Shown here in pieces: positions 34,369 through 47,282 of a stretch of DNA of 64,000 nucleotides (positions are counted from its first letter, which is position 1; each line of letters opens with the position of its first letter). The DNA is from Notospermus geniculatus (Eukaryota; Nemertea; Pilidiophora; Heteronemertea; Lineidae). Location: contig NMRB01000187.1 of assembly GCA_002633025.1 (NCBI GenBank), positions 110,486 to 174,485 on the forward strand, in the 5' to 3' direction. The position numbers and the translations under genes were made by a program. The notes below the pieces were generated by a model. It was given only the letters and a program-made list of their open reading frames with translations. It had not been told where the DNA came from and searched no databases.

Positions 34369-36311
34369 GTAGGCAACAGTTTTGATTTCATTGACCAATA
34401 TCCTGAAGGAATGAGCAACCAGAATTTATACCATTAGGCATGTTAGGTTATATTTCTAGACTATTGTCGTTCAAAAACTTCTGGTGTAGTGCGTCAGACA
34501 CAAGTCTTACCAACTCCTGTTGGAGCCTAGTATAGACGGTAGCACTGATGGTAGAAGGGCTAACAGGTCAAGGTGATGTATCTCAATGCCGTGTCCTGCT
34601 TCATTGGACTGTGTTACGATCAAGGTTACGGTCAAGCTGCTCATATTGCCTTGTTTTAGCAGGCTCCATGCAGAGCTGCTTGGGCCATGGGAAAGATGAA
34701 TTGCACTCGTATCATACTCTCGTCAGCATATATGTTAAAATATATCGGATGGATCTTCTTTTATTCTCTCGTTTAGGCTGTACATAATAGCAAATTCCAG
34801 CATTCCATTCCAATTTCATGAAAAATACCCATTTTTTGCTGGACATGCTTTCAAACTGAACTTTTTTCTCAAATCTATATTTATCTATTTTATCAAATCT
34901 CTATTTATAACTATGTTATCAAGATATGGTGTAGGAGGGAGACAACCACTTCATATTTATTTTCACATTCATTTATACTTAGCAATAGCATTGAATTTCC
35001 GCCTACAATTGGAGAATCTCAAAAATGAACCCATCAGACAGTATGTACTCTCTAGCATTTTGGAATTGAATTGGGAGAGAGATGTTTCTTTTATCCTGAA
35101 ATTGAAGTCTGATGTTTTTTGAACCCGGGGGGAGTAACTAGACATTGAAGGATCAAATATGTCAGTGAACCTTTTAGTGGGTAAGTATCATATGACTGTG
35201 ATACGGGAGAAGATGTCTTTGTTGTCAAGTTGAACGTTGGCCGTCCTCTGGGATGTTTTGGAGAATCATGTGAGGTTGAAACACGACATCTGAATCCTAG
35301 AATGAGAGTGCTTTTAAAAATATTCTTTTTCAAACCCTCTAAGGTCCTGATGTGGAAATAAATTCTTTTAATTCTGACTTCTGAAATATGATTAAGAGGT
35401 TTTGTTGTTTGAAATGTTTGTGTAGATGTTCATGAATTTGTAGTTTATTTAATTTCAGATAGACAGTTTTTCTTACAGTGAAAGGCAAATCTTCTTGTTT
35501 GGTAGATGGCAGAATAACTGGAGCTTGTGATGCTTGAACCTCAGCATCTTTTCCTGTTGGAAGATGTGTACAAACTTGAATTGAAGCTTTGACCCATTAG
35601 ATTTTGAGAAGGATTGATTTGTCTTACCAGAGATTTCTTGGTAGTCACGCCTGAATTTTATGAAAATCAACATAACTTAAAGTCAGTTTAAAAATTGGGG
35701 AACATACAGCACCGGCCTCGCTACAATAGCGAGTAGCAAAGAGAACCGTTGTGGTAAATTCACGCATGTCTACCTCAATACCAAGTCGCTTGCAATCGGC
35801 ATTATGCATCAAAAAATCATTCCAAATCGCCAATATTGCTATGCGTTGTCATTGTTTGGCATGGTTTCCATTTCTATCGCGTGCCAGTGGGTGAACTGAG
35901 TCAATATCCCACAGATGATGGTGTATTATGGAATGAAATAAACCACAGAATAGCTGTTGAGATCGATAGTACTTACTGGAGGAGATAGTTACAGGTGTCC
36001 TTCTTCACACCATCAACAGTCACTCTCAGTATTGGGACACCTTAACGGTTTCTACCAGTGCCAGCTTTAGGCAGGGTATCAGCTCATGCCAAGATTCAGT
36101 AAAAAGCCAATGCACAGTTGGGTTCAGTTTGGAAGGATGTCCCACCAAAGTACTTTCATTATGGCCGGGTACATTACTGTCTGTGCTCTTCACTGCAAGT
36201 TGACATTCTCAGGGATTTGATGACCAGAAGAAACCTCACATGCTCTTCTAATAGCTCATGTGTATTATGGTTGAGTTTCCTTCACAAGTATTAATCATTT
36301 GACTGAGATTA

Positions 36312-36687
36312 GCCGTGTTTACACCTGAGGAAATTGCCGGACCTGACCCGGCTCTGACCCGCCTTTTTTGCGTTTACACCTATGAAAATCGGATCCGGAT
36401 TAAAAATTGCCGGACTAATTTAGCCCGCTTTCGATCGGCGGGTCTGATCCGGATTATACTTTAGCCCGGCAATTTCATAGGTGTGGACAGAAAAATGCCG
36501 GGCTAAAACGTTTACTGAGCCCACCGACAGGTGTCGGTCTGCTAAAATTGAATGGCTGGTGTGTCTATAAATAGCATGGCCAGCGTTCAATATCGTAAGA
36601 CGAATAATAGGTGTGGACAGAAAATTCAATGGATCCGGGTTAAATTCGAACCCGGGCCTGGAAAAATTGCATAGGTGTAAACACGGC
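36312..36687. mobile_element. 376 bp DNA transposon relic with TTA target duplication, absent from unit 2
   Basis: The ends are GCCGTGTTTACACC and GGTGTAAACACGGC, flanked by TTA on both sides. The matching place in unit 2 (about 49218) reads GACTGAGTATGTTCAG with no insert. TTA duplications are typical of PIF/Harbinger-type elements. Inner copies of ATAGGTGTGGACAGAAAA occur. No transposase. Confidence 0.88.
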
Positions 36688-38882
36688 TTATGTTCAGAGC
36701 TGTCAGCCCCAGGTGTCACTAATTACTTCTAGATCCACCAGGCATGAATCTTGCTAGTATTGAAGGCCACAGATCTGCATGTCAGATATCTGCCAGATAT
36801 TAGTATGTGGATATCACTGCCTTTGATAAAACCGACACTATTGATAATGCAGCACAAATGTTGTTGAGAACACACCCAGTATTGAATGGAGTGGAAACCA
36901 CAAAGCCTGGTGTCCTGTTCCATATGATTAGGTGAATGAAAAAGATCGTGAGTCAAGAGCCAAGCACCAGATATAGCATCGTTGGCACTATAGACAATAT
37001 TAGGTGAATAAATGTTTGGCAGGAGAAATTTGGAGGGCTCGAGGGCCTGGAGAAACCTGTGATGTCAAAGAGAGGGGCCTTCTCTATCACGTGAAGATTA
37101 GGTTCACTGGGGATCCAAGTGGAACCTCAGCAGCAACAGGCACTGATGTTTCCACTGACCCAGTCTGAGAGTGACAGCCCCGATCGCTGGTATGGTACTG
37201 GTTTCATGAATCAAGTCCCTGACATCCAATTTCCTACACCGCAAAATGCTGTAACAACTTGCAGAATTAACTGCAGCTTTTGAGGATTTTCAATCAATTA
37301 AACTCAATGTTGATGGCTCAACACTAAAATGAAATCAGGAAATCAATCAAGCAATTTAAGTCCCAAACGACGTTGTAGTTAATTCCATCTCTTTTAACGA
37401 AAGACATCATGAAAAAGAAGATTCACCCCAAAAAACACTTAGCAATCTCCATGATACTCTTCCTTGTCTTCAGAGAGCTTACTTGCTGTGCAATGTGGGG
37501 AATTACTAAGACGGCAAACAAATTTCTTATCCGCTGATAAAATCCTCAAAATAAAGATTTTGACACAAATATGACACTGACAGCTTTGATGTAAGAGTCA
37601 ATAAACCATTTTTCGCTCCCGTTCATGGCTACGGCGGAGACACGATGTTCATAACAAGACACAGATCAAAGTGGTTTACTTGGTCCCGTGTCAATCACAA
37701 TCACACAATAAGGTCTGAATCAATGTAGTTTGCGCCGACATGAGATTTGCGGATCCTTGCAGCATTGCTGAACGCCCCGTAGACTTAAGTATGATCGACG
37801 CCTAACATTACGGCGGTATCACTCGCTGATCGAATCTGTCTTGGGGATCCAATTTTACCTGCGCTGCATGATAGAGTAGTCAAATGAAGCGACTCGAACC
37901 AAACTGCTTTCTTCTTTGCAATCCCCTGATAGAACTACTCAGGGTTGTTGATCCTTGCTATTTGATGTCAATTTCTCTAACAATCATTGTAAACAGGGGC
38001 GGCTTCTGTCATTGACTGGAAGCATCAAGCTTTTCTTGCCCATTACCTTGTTTATTTTAGGTTCTTTATTTCCATCAGGCGAGGACACAAAAGAGGAAGA
38101 GAATCCATACATGTTTCTCATGATAAAATCTTCTTGGATGCGATATAATTTTGACAAAATCGACTGTGGATTTCTAAATGGAACTGAACTTATTGATGCC
38201 TAAGAGTACACCTTGAGACTCAAAGCTTCTGCATATTGAATATTAATGGTTTGATCTGGCATGACACTGAACAGAAACCAATGTGCCATTATATTGTACT
38301 GACTTTTTCCAAAAGGTTACCATGAAATGCTGCTGCAGGCAGTGCCTTAGATAGTGGGAGGATGAAACTCAGTGAAAGTGGTTGTGAGATACCATGTTTG
38401 CTAATGCATGCATTTCTAAAGTTTTTGAATTATTACTCGTCACGAGTGTGCCATCAGTGCTGCTGATGTAACTGATAAAGCATTGAAATATTGAATCCAG
38501 CGCTGCATGAGAACCAAGTACAGCATTTTCAGCTCAGCAGACAACATTGGGCAGCAGCAGGAGGTAACTGGTCGGAGTATGTGAAGAACCCCGCGCCCTC
38601 AAAGAGAGTCGCCCACTCTATAGACCGTTCTCAAATTGACGTAAACGACAAAGATCTGTGCACTTCTGCCGACATCTCAACCACAACCTCGGTCTGAAAC
38701 TGAACGATATAATGCAGACAACCCCACGACAGTTATGTCGAAGACGTTGTGTCAGACTCAACCATTGCTGAATCATGGATGGCGTCACGTCAGCCGGTTT
38801 CAGATCGAGGTTCTGGTTGAGATATCAGCGAAAGTGCGCAGATCTGGGAATTAGAGAATCGTCTATCACATGATGAGTAGCT

Positions 38883-39418
38883 CTGACCAGTGATCTATCC
38901 CAGAACCTCAGAGGTGGACAGGCACCGATGCCTGTTCACCAAAGACAAAGCAATGCAGGTCATGGTGACTTTAGACACCAGTGTCAATGGATAGTAGGAT
39001 GAGACCGGATGCAAGGAGAAAACCTGTACTTCCAAAATGTGTTGCCCTCTATTGCACATGAAGAGCAGGTCTGACCAGTGATCGATCCCAGAACCTCAGA
39101 GGTAGACAGGCACTGATGCCTGTTCACCAAAGACAAAAGGGTCAATGGACAGCAGGAAGAGACCGGATGCAAGGAGAAAACCTGTACTTCCAAAATGTGT
39201 TGCCTTCTCTTGCACATGAAGAGCAGGTCTGACCAGGGATTGATCCCAGAACCTCAGAGGTAGACAGGCACTGATGCCTGTTCACCGAAGACAAAAGGGT
39301 CAATGGACAGCAGGAAGAGACCGGATGCAAGGAGAAAACCTGTACTTCCAAAATGTGTTGCCTTCTCTTGCACATGAAGAGCAGGTCTGACCAGGGATTG
39401 ATCCCAGAACCTCAGAGG
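38883..39418. repeat. 158 bp tandem repeat
   Basis: CTGACCAG(T/G)G starts at 38883, 39071, 39229 and 39387. The last two intervals are exactly 158 bp and the first is 188. Unit 2 holds only one partial copy (about 51620-51690), so copy number differs between the units. Confidence 0.85.
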
Positions 39419-40019
39419 TGACAGCCATCAATCGTTTTCATTGTGCAACACTCTGTTCGACGTGGCTGCCAGCTCTGCATTCTGACTTCTACATGTACCT
39501 GTTCCATCAGTACCTTTTCACCATAAGACAAAGCAATGCTGGTCATGACGACTTTTGTACACCGTGGTCAATACTCTCAATTGTCCCCAATATTCCCAAG
39601 AGGCTGCGATCCCTGACACTTAATTATCGCAAAAAGAATGGCAACGAAGAGATGAAGAAAGATTCATTGCGTAGCTTATAGGCATGGCTAATGAACCCAG
39701 TCCTCAGAATTTTTTTCATTTCTGTGGTGACAGGAAGTGGGTGATCTCCTCAGTGGTGTCCCTCGAGGCAGAACCCAATTAAAGAAGCATTCTCTTGGAT
39801 TTATTTGGTGAGAACCTTCTTGACGAGGAGAAGTGGCTTGATGAACATGTCTGATGTGTTTGACTTGGTGTCAGCAGGGTATAGGCAAACGAAGAGAAGC
39901 AGTTTTTGGATGAATTGGGAGAAACCATGGTGGTCTTGTTCTTGCAGTCACTTGCTAAGCTTTGGGTGTTTGTAGCATTGTTTCTTCCTGTCGAATGGCA
40001 TGGTCTTTACACTTCACCA

Positions 40020-40180
40020 GGATTCATCAAGATTGAATCCTGATCCATGTAGCAGGGGGCACGTCCTGCATTCGAATCCAGACTTGGCTATCCCTGGCTC
40101 TTCAGTCTGTCACATGGGACATTAAGCCATGGTGCCCGTGTAACAGGGGCAAGTAAAAGGCCCCAGCCAAGAAAGAAACA
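40020..40180 (+). mobile_element. SINE-like relic (also at 52220-52380)
   Basis: It has a T-arm-like CATTCGAATCCAGAC, then CACATGGGACATTAAGCCATGG and GCCCGTGTAACAGGGG, a layout seen in tRNA-derived SINE bodies of invertebrates. No clean A box was found. Confidence 0.4.
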
Positions 40181-40906
40181 TCAGTAGCTTGTGACGGCTT
40201 CTACCTGGCCAAAAAGAGTTGCTTGGTCAACAAACCCAATTGGTGCCTACGTTAACCATAATGGCGCGCATAGAAAACTCGCACAAAAATGCAAAGGTTA
40301 CAGTTGAGATCCATGGACTTCTGTGGATGTCTGGTCAGAGCGAATACAAAAGAAGAAGATCACGCATGACTATAATCCAGTCCAGCTGGTGCTGTCATTT
40401 TTGTGAGACAGAGATATTTGTAGACCTTACTTTCTGGAGCCAATTTTATCAAAGCCGTCAGAGTATCTTTTTAGTATACAAATATAGCCATCCGTTTGCT
40501 ACAGGATCCTCTTACAAAAAGCTTCATCACCTTCCATCAAACAAGATTTATCTCTCCTCGATTTTCTCAAATATTCCTTCCACTTTTGCTCGTGGATATT
40601 TACATTTGAATACAACCATTGCCTTTGACAAATAAGAGATATTTCCCGTGCCACTGATACCCTATCTGCTCACTCACTACTTTGGTTTCTTGTTCTATTG
40701 ATCGTGAAACCCTATGAGGCATAGCTTTACGATCAAGCTTTATTAGGTGACTTACAGATGAAATCTTTCACTTGAAAACACAGGATTTTATGTTTTTCAG
40801 AAATCATGACTGCAGGATTTACATTGAGCTATTTTAGGAAGAAGAAATCTGCACTTTCTGCATGGGTTTTGAGAGCTATTTGTGATGGCCTTGTTCATGG
40901 TCTTGT

Positions 40907-41575
40907 TTGCTGGTACTTGACTTTGCAGTGGCATCAAGACTCCTCCATAGTTCTGATACTTGACATTGCCGTGGCCTTCATTGCAATCCTTTCTTCTGTT
41001 AGTTACTTGACATTGGCCTTCATTGCTATCCTTTCTTCTGTTACTTGACATTGGCCTTCACTGCAGTCCTTCCTTCTGTTACGTGACATTGACCTTCATT
41101 GCAGTCCTTCTGTTACTTGACATTGGCCTTCGTTCCAATCCTTTCTTCTGTTACTTGACATTGACCTTCATTGCAATCCTTCCTTCTGTTACTTGACATT
41201 GGCCTTCATTGCACTCCTTCCTTCTGTTACTTGACATTGACCTTCATTGCAATCCTTCTGTAGACATTGGCCTTCGTTCCAATCCTTTCTTCTGTTACTT
41301 GACATTGACCTTCATTGCAATCCTTCCTTCTGTTACTTGACATTGACCTTCATTGCAATCCTTCTGTTACTTGACATTGGCCTTTGTTCCAATCCTTTTT
41401 TCTGTTGCTTCACATTGACCTTGGGTGCAATCCTTTCTTCTCTAACTTGACATTGGCCTCTGTTGCAATCCCTTCTTCTGTTATTTGACCTTCTTCTGTT
41501 ACATGTTGACCTTCACTGCATATTTGACAGTGCAGTCACCTCAAGCTATTCCTCACCTCTTAAACTTGACATTGG
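40907..41575. repeat. 34-38 bp minisatellite, unit 1
   Basis: The repeat unit runs ACTTGACATTGGCCTTCATT then GCAATCCTTTCTTCTGTT, with 38 bp units and shorter 34 bp variants lacking one CTTT. There are at least a dozen units, degenerate at the edges. Confidence 0.9.
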
Positions 41576-44479
41576 ACTCAGTTACCTTTCATTTCACCCT
41601 AATGAAAGGATTCATCTTCCACCATGAAATTTGATTATTTCATATGAAATATTTCCTTCAGGATATTGCTGAACTCTTTTCATTTTTCTTTTGATATTTG
41701 AGGCAGCATATTGCCTCTTCAAGAGTGTGTAAAGGAATGCAGTTGATTGTGAATCAGTGGAGTTTTGTTGTATAAAGAACAGGCAATTACCGACAGTATC
41801 GAAGATGGTAGAAAGACAACTGTTTATCCTAAAGGCCTTCCTACTCTGAGCTGCAAGACAAAGGAAGAAACCATCACTGCAAAAGTCTATTCAGTAGGAC
41901 AAAATGTTCTTTCAACACCATTCCACAGAAGTTTTCTGACATTTGTACTTTCTAAGATACAATATTTTTTGACGTTACTTTCTAAGACACTTCCACGCTT
42001 TCTGAAGAAACCTCAATATCTTGCTGGATAAAGGTATTGTGAAACGGATGACTATTGTAGTAACTACTTTCGACTTTTGTCAATCAGTGAATGAAGGCTT
42101 TTATGATGGTAGGACAGAACATTCCTTGATGACCGGCAGCATTCATTGTTCTTCCTCTGCTGTATCACTTATAGGTATTGTACCAGTATTTCATTTTTCC
42201 GTCAGGGCCGACGCTGTAGCATTATTGGCCCTGGTAAGTACAGCATAGGCCATCACAAGCTACACAAGTAGATCTCTATAGATGATCAAACCCACAGATG
42301 TACAAGCTGCTGGCCCCATGTTCCTATTATGCCTGTTGGATGGCTCTTCCCCTGATCATCGGTTTGATGTCCTGCCATTCCTGATGGCTTGCAGTGCTGC
42401 CCTCTGGACTCGAAAGGACTGATGAAATTGCCACTTGTTAAGATATCTCAACATAGCCACTTTAGTCCGTACCGAAATTGTCAGTGGCCATCACTGCTAG
42501 AAAGAGACAGTAAGCTCGTCGCACGGCATGATCGACACGGCATGATCGACAGAAAATTTACATAGATATTGGCCTCATTTGTCAATGTTAGGAGCTTCAT
42601 CTTGGTATATGAAGTGATCGAACTGTGGAAATGGAGTCCCATCAAGATGATTGAGGAAGCTTTGTGCTCCATCGGGAGTCATTGATCATACTTCTCGTGG
42701 GTGTCGCCTTGGGGCCCATTGTCTCGGTAGTCTGGCTGGATTTGAAGAAATCTAGACTTGCTGTGACACATACCGGTATAGGGTTTTGTCGCCAATGATG
42801 ACGTTGTAGCCAGAAATATGGAAGATTTCAACTTCTTTTGGATTTAATTATTGGTGTTCCATTCAGAAACACAGCATCTGACAGTGACACTTTAAATATA
42901 AACTTCTGCGACATTTTCAGATGTTAACATGCTGCCTGTGCAGCGACAGGAAGAACATCCTCGCTCAGGAAGTTTATTGCTTTGCTTTGGTAATGTTGAT
43001 AAAATTCCCTCGTCACGAATCAAAGCTATATCAAATCAAAATGACGATGATATTCGCTACCGGTATGTTTTGTTGGTTTGCTCTTTGAGACAATAACGTT
43101 GAACCTCCGAGACCTTTCCTGCCTCCGTAAGAGTCCCCCGAGCCCTTCACCTCCAATAGATCTATCAGAAGCTACATTGATGGAAATCTGAGAGTTATAT
43201 CACCGGACAATGGCTGTCAGATGAACACGGTTTGCATATCAACTTGCTTCCTCTCAGCAGTGGCCAGGTTCTTACAGACAGTGTTATTTGACAATTTGCC
43301 TACCTTTGTGTACTTTTCACCATAGGATGACATTTCTAACATGCTGGGATTTTGCTGACGATGTCACATTATGTGATATTTACAGATTCATTCTTCAAAC
43401 TCCTGTGATATCAGCTATCAGGCCCCGTGATGTTATATCTATATCTATTGAGAATAAACAAGGTTTTGGCTTCCTTATTCTGACGGTACATTCCCACTTA
43501 TCTTACAATATCTAGAGCAACATTGTAAGAGAAGAGAAAATATATACCTCAACAATACCTGCCATCTTACATCTACTTGTGCCACCCTTATGGGAATTGT
43601 CTGTATTATTGGAGAGCCCTCTTGTCAAAATAAGTATTTGTCGGAGTAAGATGAAGAGCGATGTAGGCTGAATGAGAAACTCTTGTTATATGGAGGAATT
43701 TCCTTCGTAGTTTTTGATTGCTGAACGTCTGTGTATTAACAGGTTTTCTACAAGTCAAGGCAAGTTGGATCAAGCGATGTCCGAGGATGTTGGTAGACTG
43801 CAATGGAACTGTAAACAGCCGCGCAACATCACTGATCATCATCTGCACACGATGCTTTGTCTCTAAAGCTACGGTCAACTTCCATCGTTTGACCTCCGTC
43901 GTTTTCCCTGTCCCACAACAAGATTGTTCTCAGCATCAGATGACAACACGTGAGCGAAGTACACACGCATTTGGAGGAAGAGTTTGATGCTGCTAGTCCC
44001 ACCTTTTGATTGATTTGAGCCCATGCAAAGGTTCCTATTTCCCGCGTGGATCATATCTGTTGGACATCTGATCAGTCAAATCTGATTCTGCAATGATTTC
44101 TTACCATTTGTTTCCTTGAACCACCCTATCGCTGCTGAGGAATCCGGCCGCATACAGCATCTTCTCTGCAAAAACTTGAACTCCTCAGCAACCAAATCTC
44201 TCCTTTGTCATGGCCTTAATGCATCGAGTGGGTTGCAAGATGATCATCTTTCCTCGGGTGAAGGTGCGATCCGATATTTGAGAATGATCAAAGAGGACGT
44301 ACTCGTTCTTTGGCTTCTTCCAGATAAGGTGGTAGATGTCACATGTCACGGTGAAGATGCAATGGATATCCTTGTCAGTTCTTCTCCGATGAACCCCTGG
44401 GTCTGATTTCTTCTAAACGTGTTCAACAGCGTAATGTTTGATTGGGGGTAGCAATTCAATACCTTGCAGGACCTGGTTG

Positions 44480-44690
44480 CTGACATGTCACTTGAATGCC
44501 TTGCTATGCTCAGTTACCAACATTTGAATGCCATGCTAACATGGCTAAAGGCACTTGAATATCTTGTTCGGCCTAGTCACCAACACCAACACTTGAATGT
44601 CTTGTTCGGCCTGGTCGCCAGCACCAACACTTCACCCCCTTGCTTGGCCCAGTCACCAATACTACGGATGAATGCTTTGCTGGGCCTGTT
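44480..44690. repeat. degenerate tandem repeat, also at 56795-57005
   Basis: CACTTGAATG(C/T)CTTG, GGCC(T/C)(A/G)GTC(A/G)CCA and ACCAACACT-type words recur with a period of about 45-60 bp. It is almost unchanged between the two large units. Confidence 0.6.
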
Positions 44691-47203
44691 TAGTCCGTTT
44701 GTTGATTCGTGATCTTTATGCCACCAGAACATCCTTTCTGGTTGAAGCAATCTTCAATCCAGTTTCAGATTACGGTAAAGAACTTGGACTCCTGTCATAA
44801 AACAGCTTTCAAATTCATTAAAGCTGTTTTCATATTCCTGCTGAACATGAAGCAACTATTTCTTCTTCAATATCACGAAGGTAAAGGATACCGTCTCTTT
44901 GTCATCTTCTCTTTTCGTATCAGTCTAATAGGATTGTTGACATGGCCAAGATCTCAATCCTTTGATCCAGGTGATCCTGTAGAAGGCAATTAAAGGACAG
45001 CACCGCACTCCCTCCAGGCAAGTTAAGATTTAAAAGTGGAGGAAATCCTTTTTAAGTTTGTAAAGGAAGTCGTCGTATTTCTCTCAAAGGTTTGAGTTGG
45101 ATGAATGTCCGGTATCCGTGCTTCCTTCATCCGCCGGAAGTCTTTGTTGAATTTGTAGTCTAGTTGTTTGATTCTCTGGTCCAGACGATCTAACACAGGG
45201 AATTTTTTGCCTCGTTGGCCACTCATCAGCAAAGGACAGAACAGGTAAAAGTACTAGCGTCGCCTGAAGACAACACAGCTGTACTAGGAGATGATCTCTA
45301 GTGCGGTGAAGGAGGGAAAGGGCAAAGAACATGAAGAAACAAGCGAGGTCACCGAAGGATAAACATGAGAGAAAATGACAAAGCAATACCAGTTGGATAG
45401 GAATACAGACTATTGCCTGTCTGAAGGTGATGCTGTGGTAATGGACGAGTCAGACCGGGACTAATAGGGTATGTACCAAGGAAACACAAATCAACATGCC
45501 AATTCTCAGTGACAATTTGGTCAGATTAATACGTTTACAAGCAGCACCAGGTATGTGGCCGTGAATAGCAATGAAGTCCCAGTGTGTTTTATTCAGGATT
45601 ACTTCGATCCGATGTTGATTCGAGAGATCGGCGTATCCAAAATGGGGTTGTTTGTCATCCGAACGAGCCCTATTGGCATATTTTGGCATGCAAGTGTGAC
45701 GGGATAGATGGCCTAACACATAGAAAGGACTATATCAAGGAATTGATGAACGTAATTTGTTGAGGCGACAACCGGGTATACTAACTGATCAAACATTCAT
45801 GAGTTTGGACTGTATGATGAAAAGAACTGGACTGCTGATGACCATTTTGTGGGTAGCCCTATGGAATACAGTGGCTAGATGATGATGAGGCGAATGTTCA
45901 AGAAATGGCATGAGTCTACATCGCACCTATATGGGTTGTGCATAGTGTTCCATGCAGCACTTAAAACCCGTGTGACATTTGGTCCAATTACAGAAAATTT
46001 TCTAAAATATTGATACAATCATTGAAAGTGACAGACAATTTTAGGGTTAGCATGCTAAGGTAAAGTAGGCTAGTCTTTGCGTCATACCTACAAGTATAAA
46101 CCTCCATTAACAGGACACCTCTGCCAGGGGGACATCTCTTTTATTGAGGACACGATAGTCCCCGCCATGAATATGTCATTTCTGTTCATTTTGAAATGGC
46201 AGCGTTTCTCCATCTCAAAGATGTCCTTAAAATTGGATCTCTAATGCATTATTTGACTGCCGACGTAGAGGGAGCCACATAGCAGCAGCAAAAAGAACTA
46301 CAAAAATGCATTACAAAATGTACATAGTAAATCAGGTCATTTTGCCGACAAGGTACTTAGTCCCTGGGTTGAAGAGTAGCACGGTGGCGCCAGCTGTCGA
46401 GAAAGAGTGGAAATACCGTGGTCCTTTAATAGAGAGGTTACTGTACTCCACATTTTCTGGTTCTCAAGTGTAGATTTCTGTTCGTCATCTCCCCCTTCAT
46501 GCTAGTCAATGACTCTTCAATTAATTGACTTTGACAACTTAATCTGTAAGGAAATGCAATAACAGTTTGTATACAAGTCTGGCGCCATTAGTATGTGTGT
46601 CATGGGATGAACTTAACACAATTTTCTTGGTGCCTATTGATTGCTTCCTGTCATGAATCTACAGGGTTTTAGAATAGATCTTATGGGATCTCAGCCAAAC
46701 GTTGGGTTTGGCATGTAGAACGGCACAGTGTTTAATTATTTATTCCTCATGTTTTGTTCTTCTGCAGCGCAGGTGAAGACAGGACAGTTGAACAAATATC
46801 TTATGGAAAACAAGGAAATTAGATTATGATCAATAATTCAGAACCACATTCTATCTGATAATTTCGGTTCAGGAAATGGAAACCTGGTAACAAATGTGTT
46901 TACTATGGGTTTCGATGAATTTTCAATTAGAAGATCTAGGGTCGGCATGCCGAACATAGCAAATGCTCACTTCAGTTTAATCTCCTTTCTGATTCTCCGG
47001 AGGGAAATCTTCAGTCGTCATCAGTCGCTATGGACATGGAGAATAGACCGAGACCAGCTTCAGTTGTGCTGCCATCTGTGTTCCTTCAGCCAAACTAAAG
47101 TTACCTGCGTGTTCCACTCACTGCAGATCTGTTCTGAGTGTGCAATAAATGAAGTTGGTCATGTGAACAAAGTTGGTGTCCTTGATAGAACAATGTCCTC
47201 ATG

Positions 47204-47282
47204 TCGTTGGGTTGAAGAGTGAGAACCGGGGCGAGCTTGGTATCTTCGTGCAAGAGATTCAGCCTGGCGGGATCGCAGCAAG
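47204..47282 (+). pseudogene. 3' fragment of the MPDZ exon (79 bases) in the second unit
   Basis: It still encodes VGLKSENRGELGIFVQEIQP and has the donor GTAGGC, but the acceptor and the L27 part are missing. As assembled it cannot be spliced in as an internal exon unless a cryptic acceptor is used. Confidence 0.85.

Larger units (their letters stand above)
34290..47203. repeat. large tandem duplication, unit 1 (12.9 kb)
   Basis: It starts inside the MPDZ exon at TGTCGTTGGGTTGAAGAG and ends at CAATGTCCTCATG. The next base onward (47204) repeats the start. Apart from the 79 exon bases it holds intron only: a TTA-flanked transposon (36312-36687), a 158 bp repeat, a SINE-like relic, a 34-38 bp minisatellite and degenerate repeats. 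No further exon of MPDZ or any other gene was recognised. Confidence 0.92.

Noticed and set aside
36420-36719. 99-codon minus-strand frame
   Set aside because: Lies almost wholly within the TTA-flanked transposon 36312-36687 and does not look like a transposase.
40907-41575. Regular repeats considered as a CRISPR-like array
   Set aside because: Units follow each other without unique spacers and the DNA is animal; it is a minisatellite.
44116-44406. 96-codon frame identical in both large units (also near 56430-56720)
   Set aside because: Identity reflects the duplication; no domain or splice context supports a coding exon.
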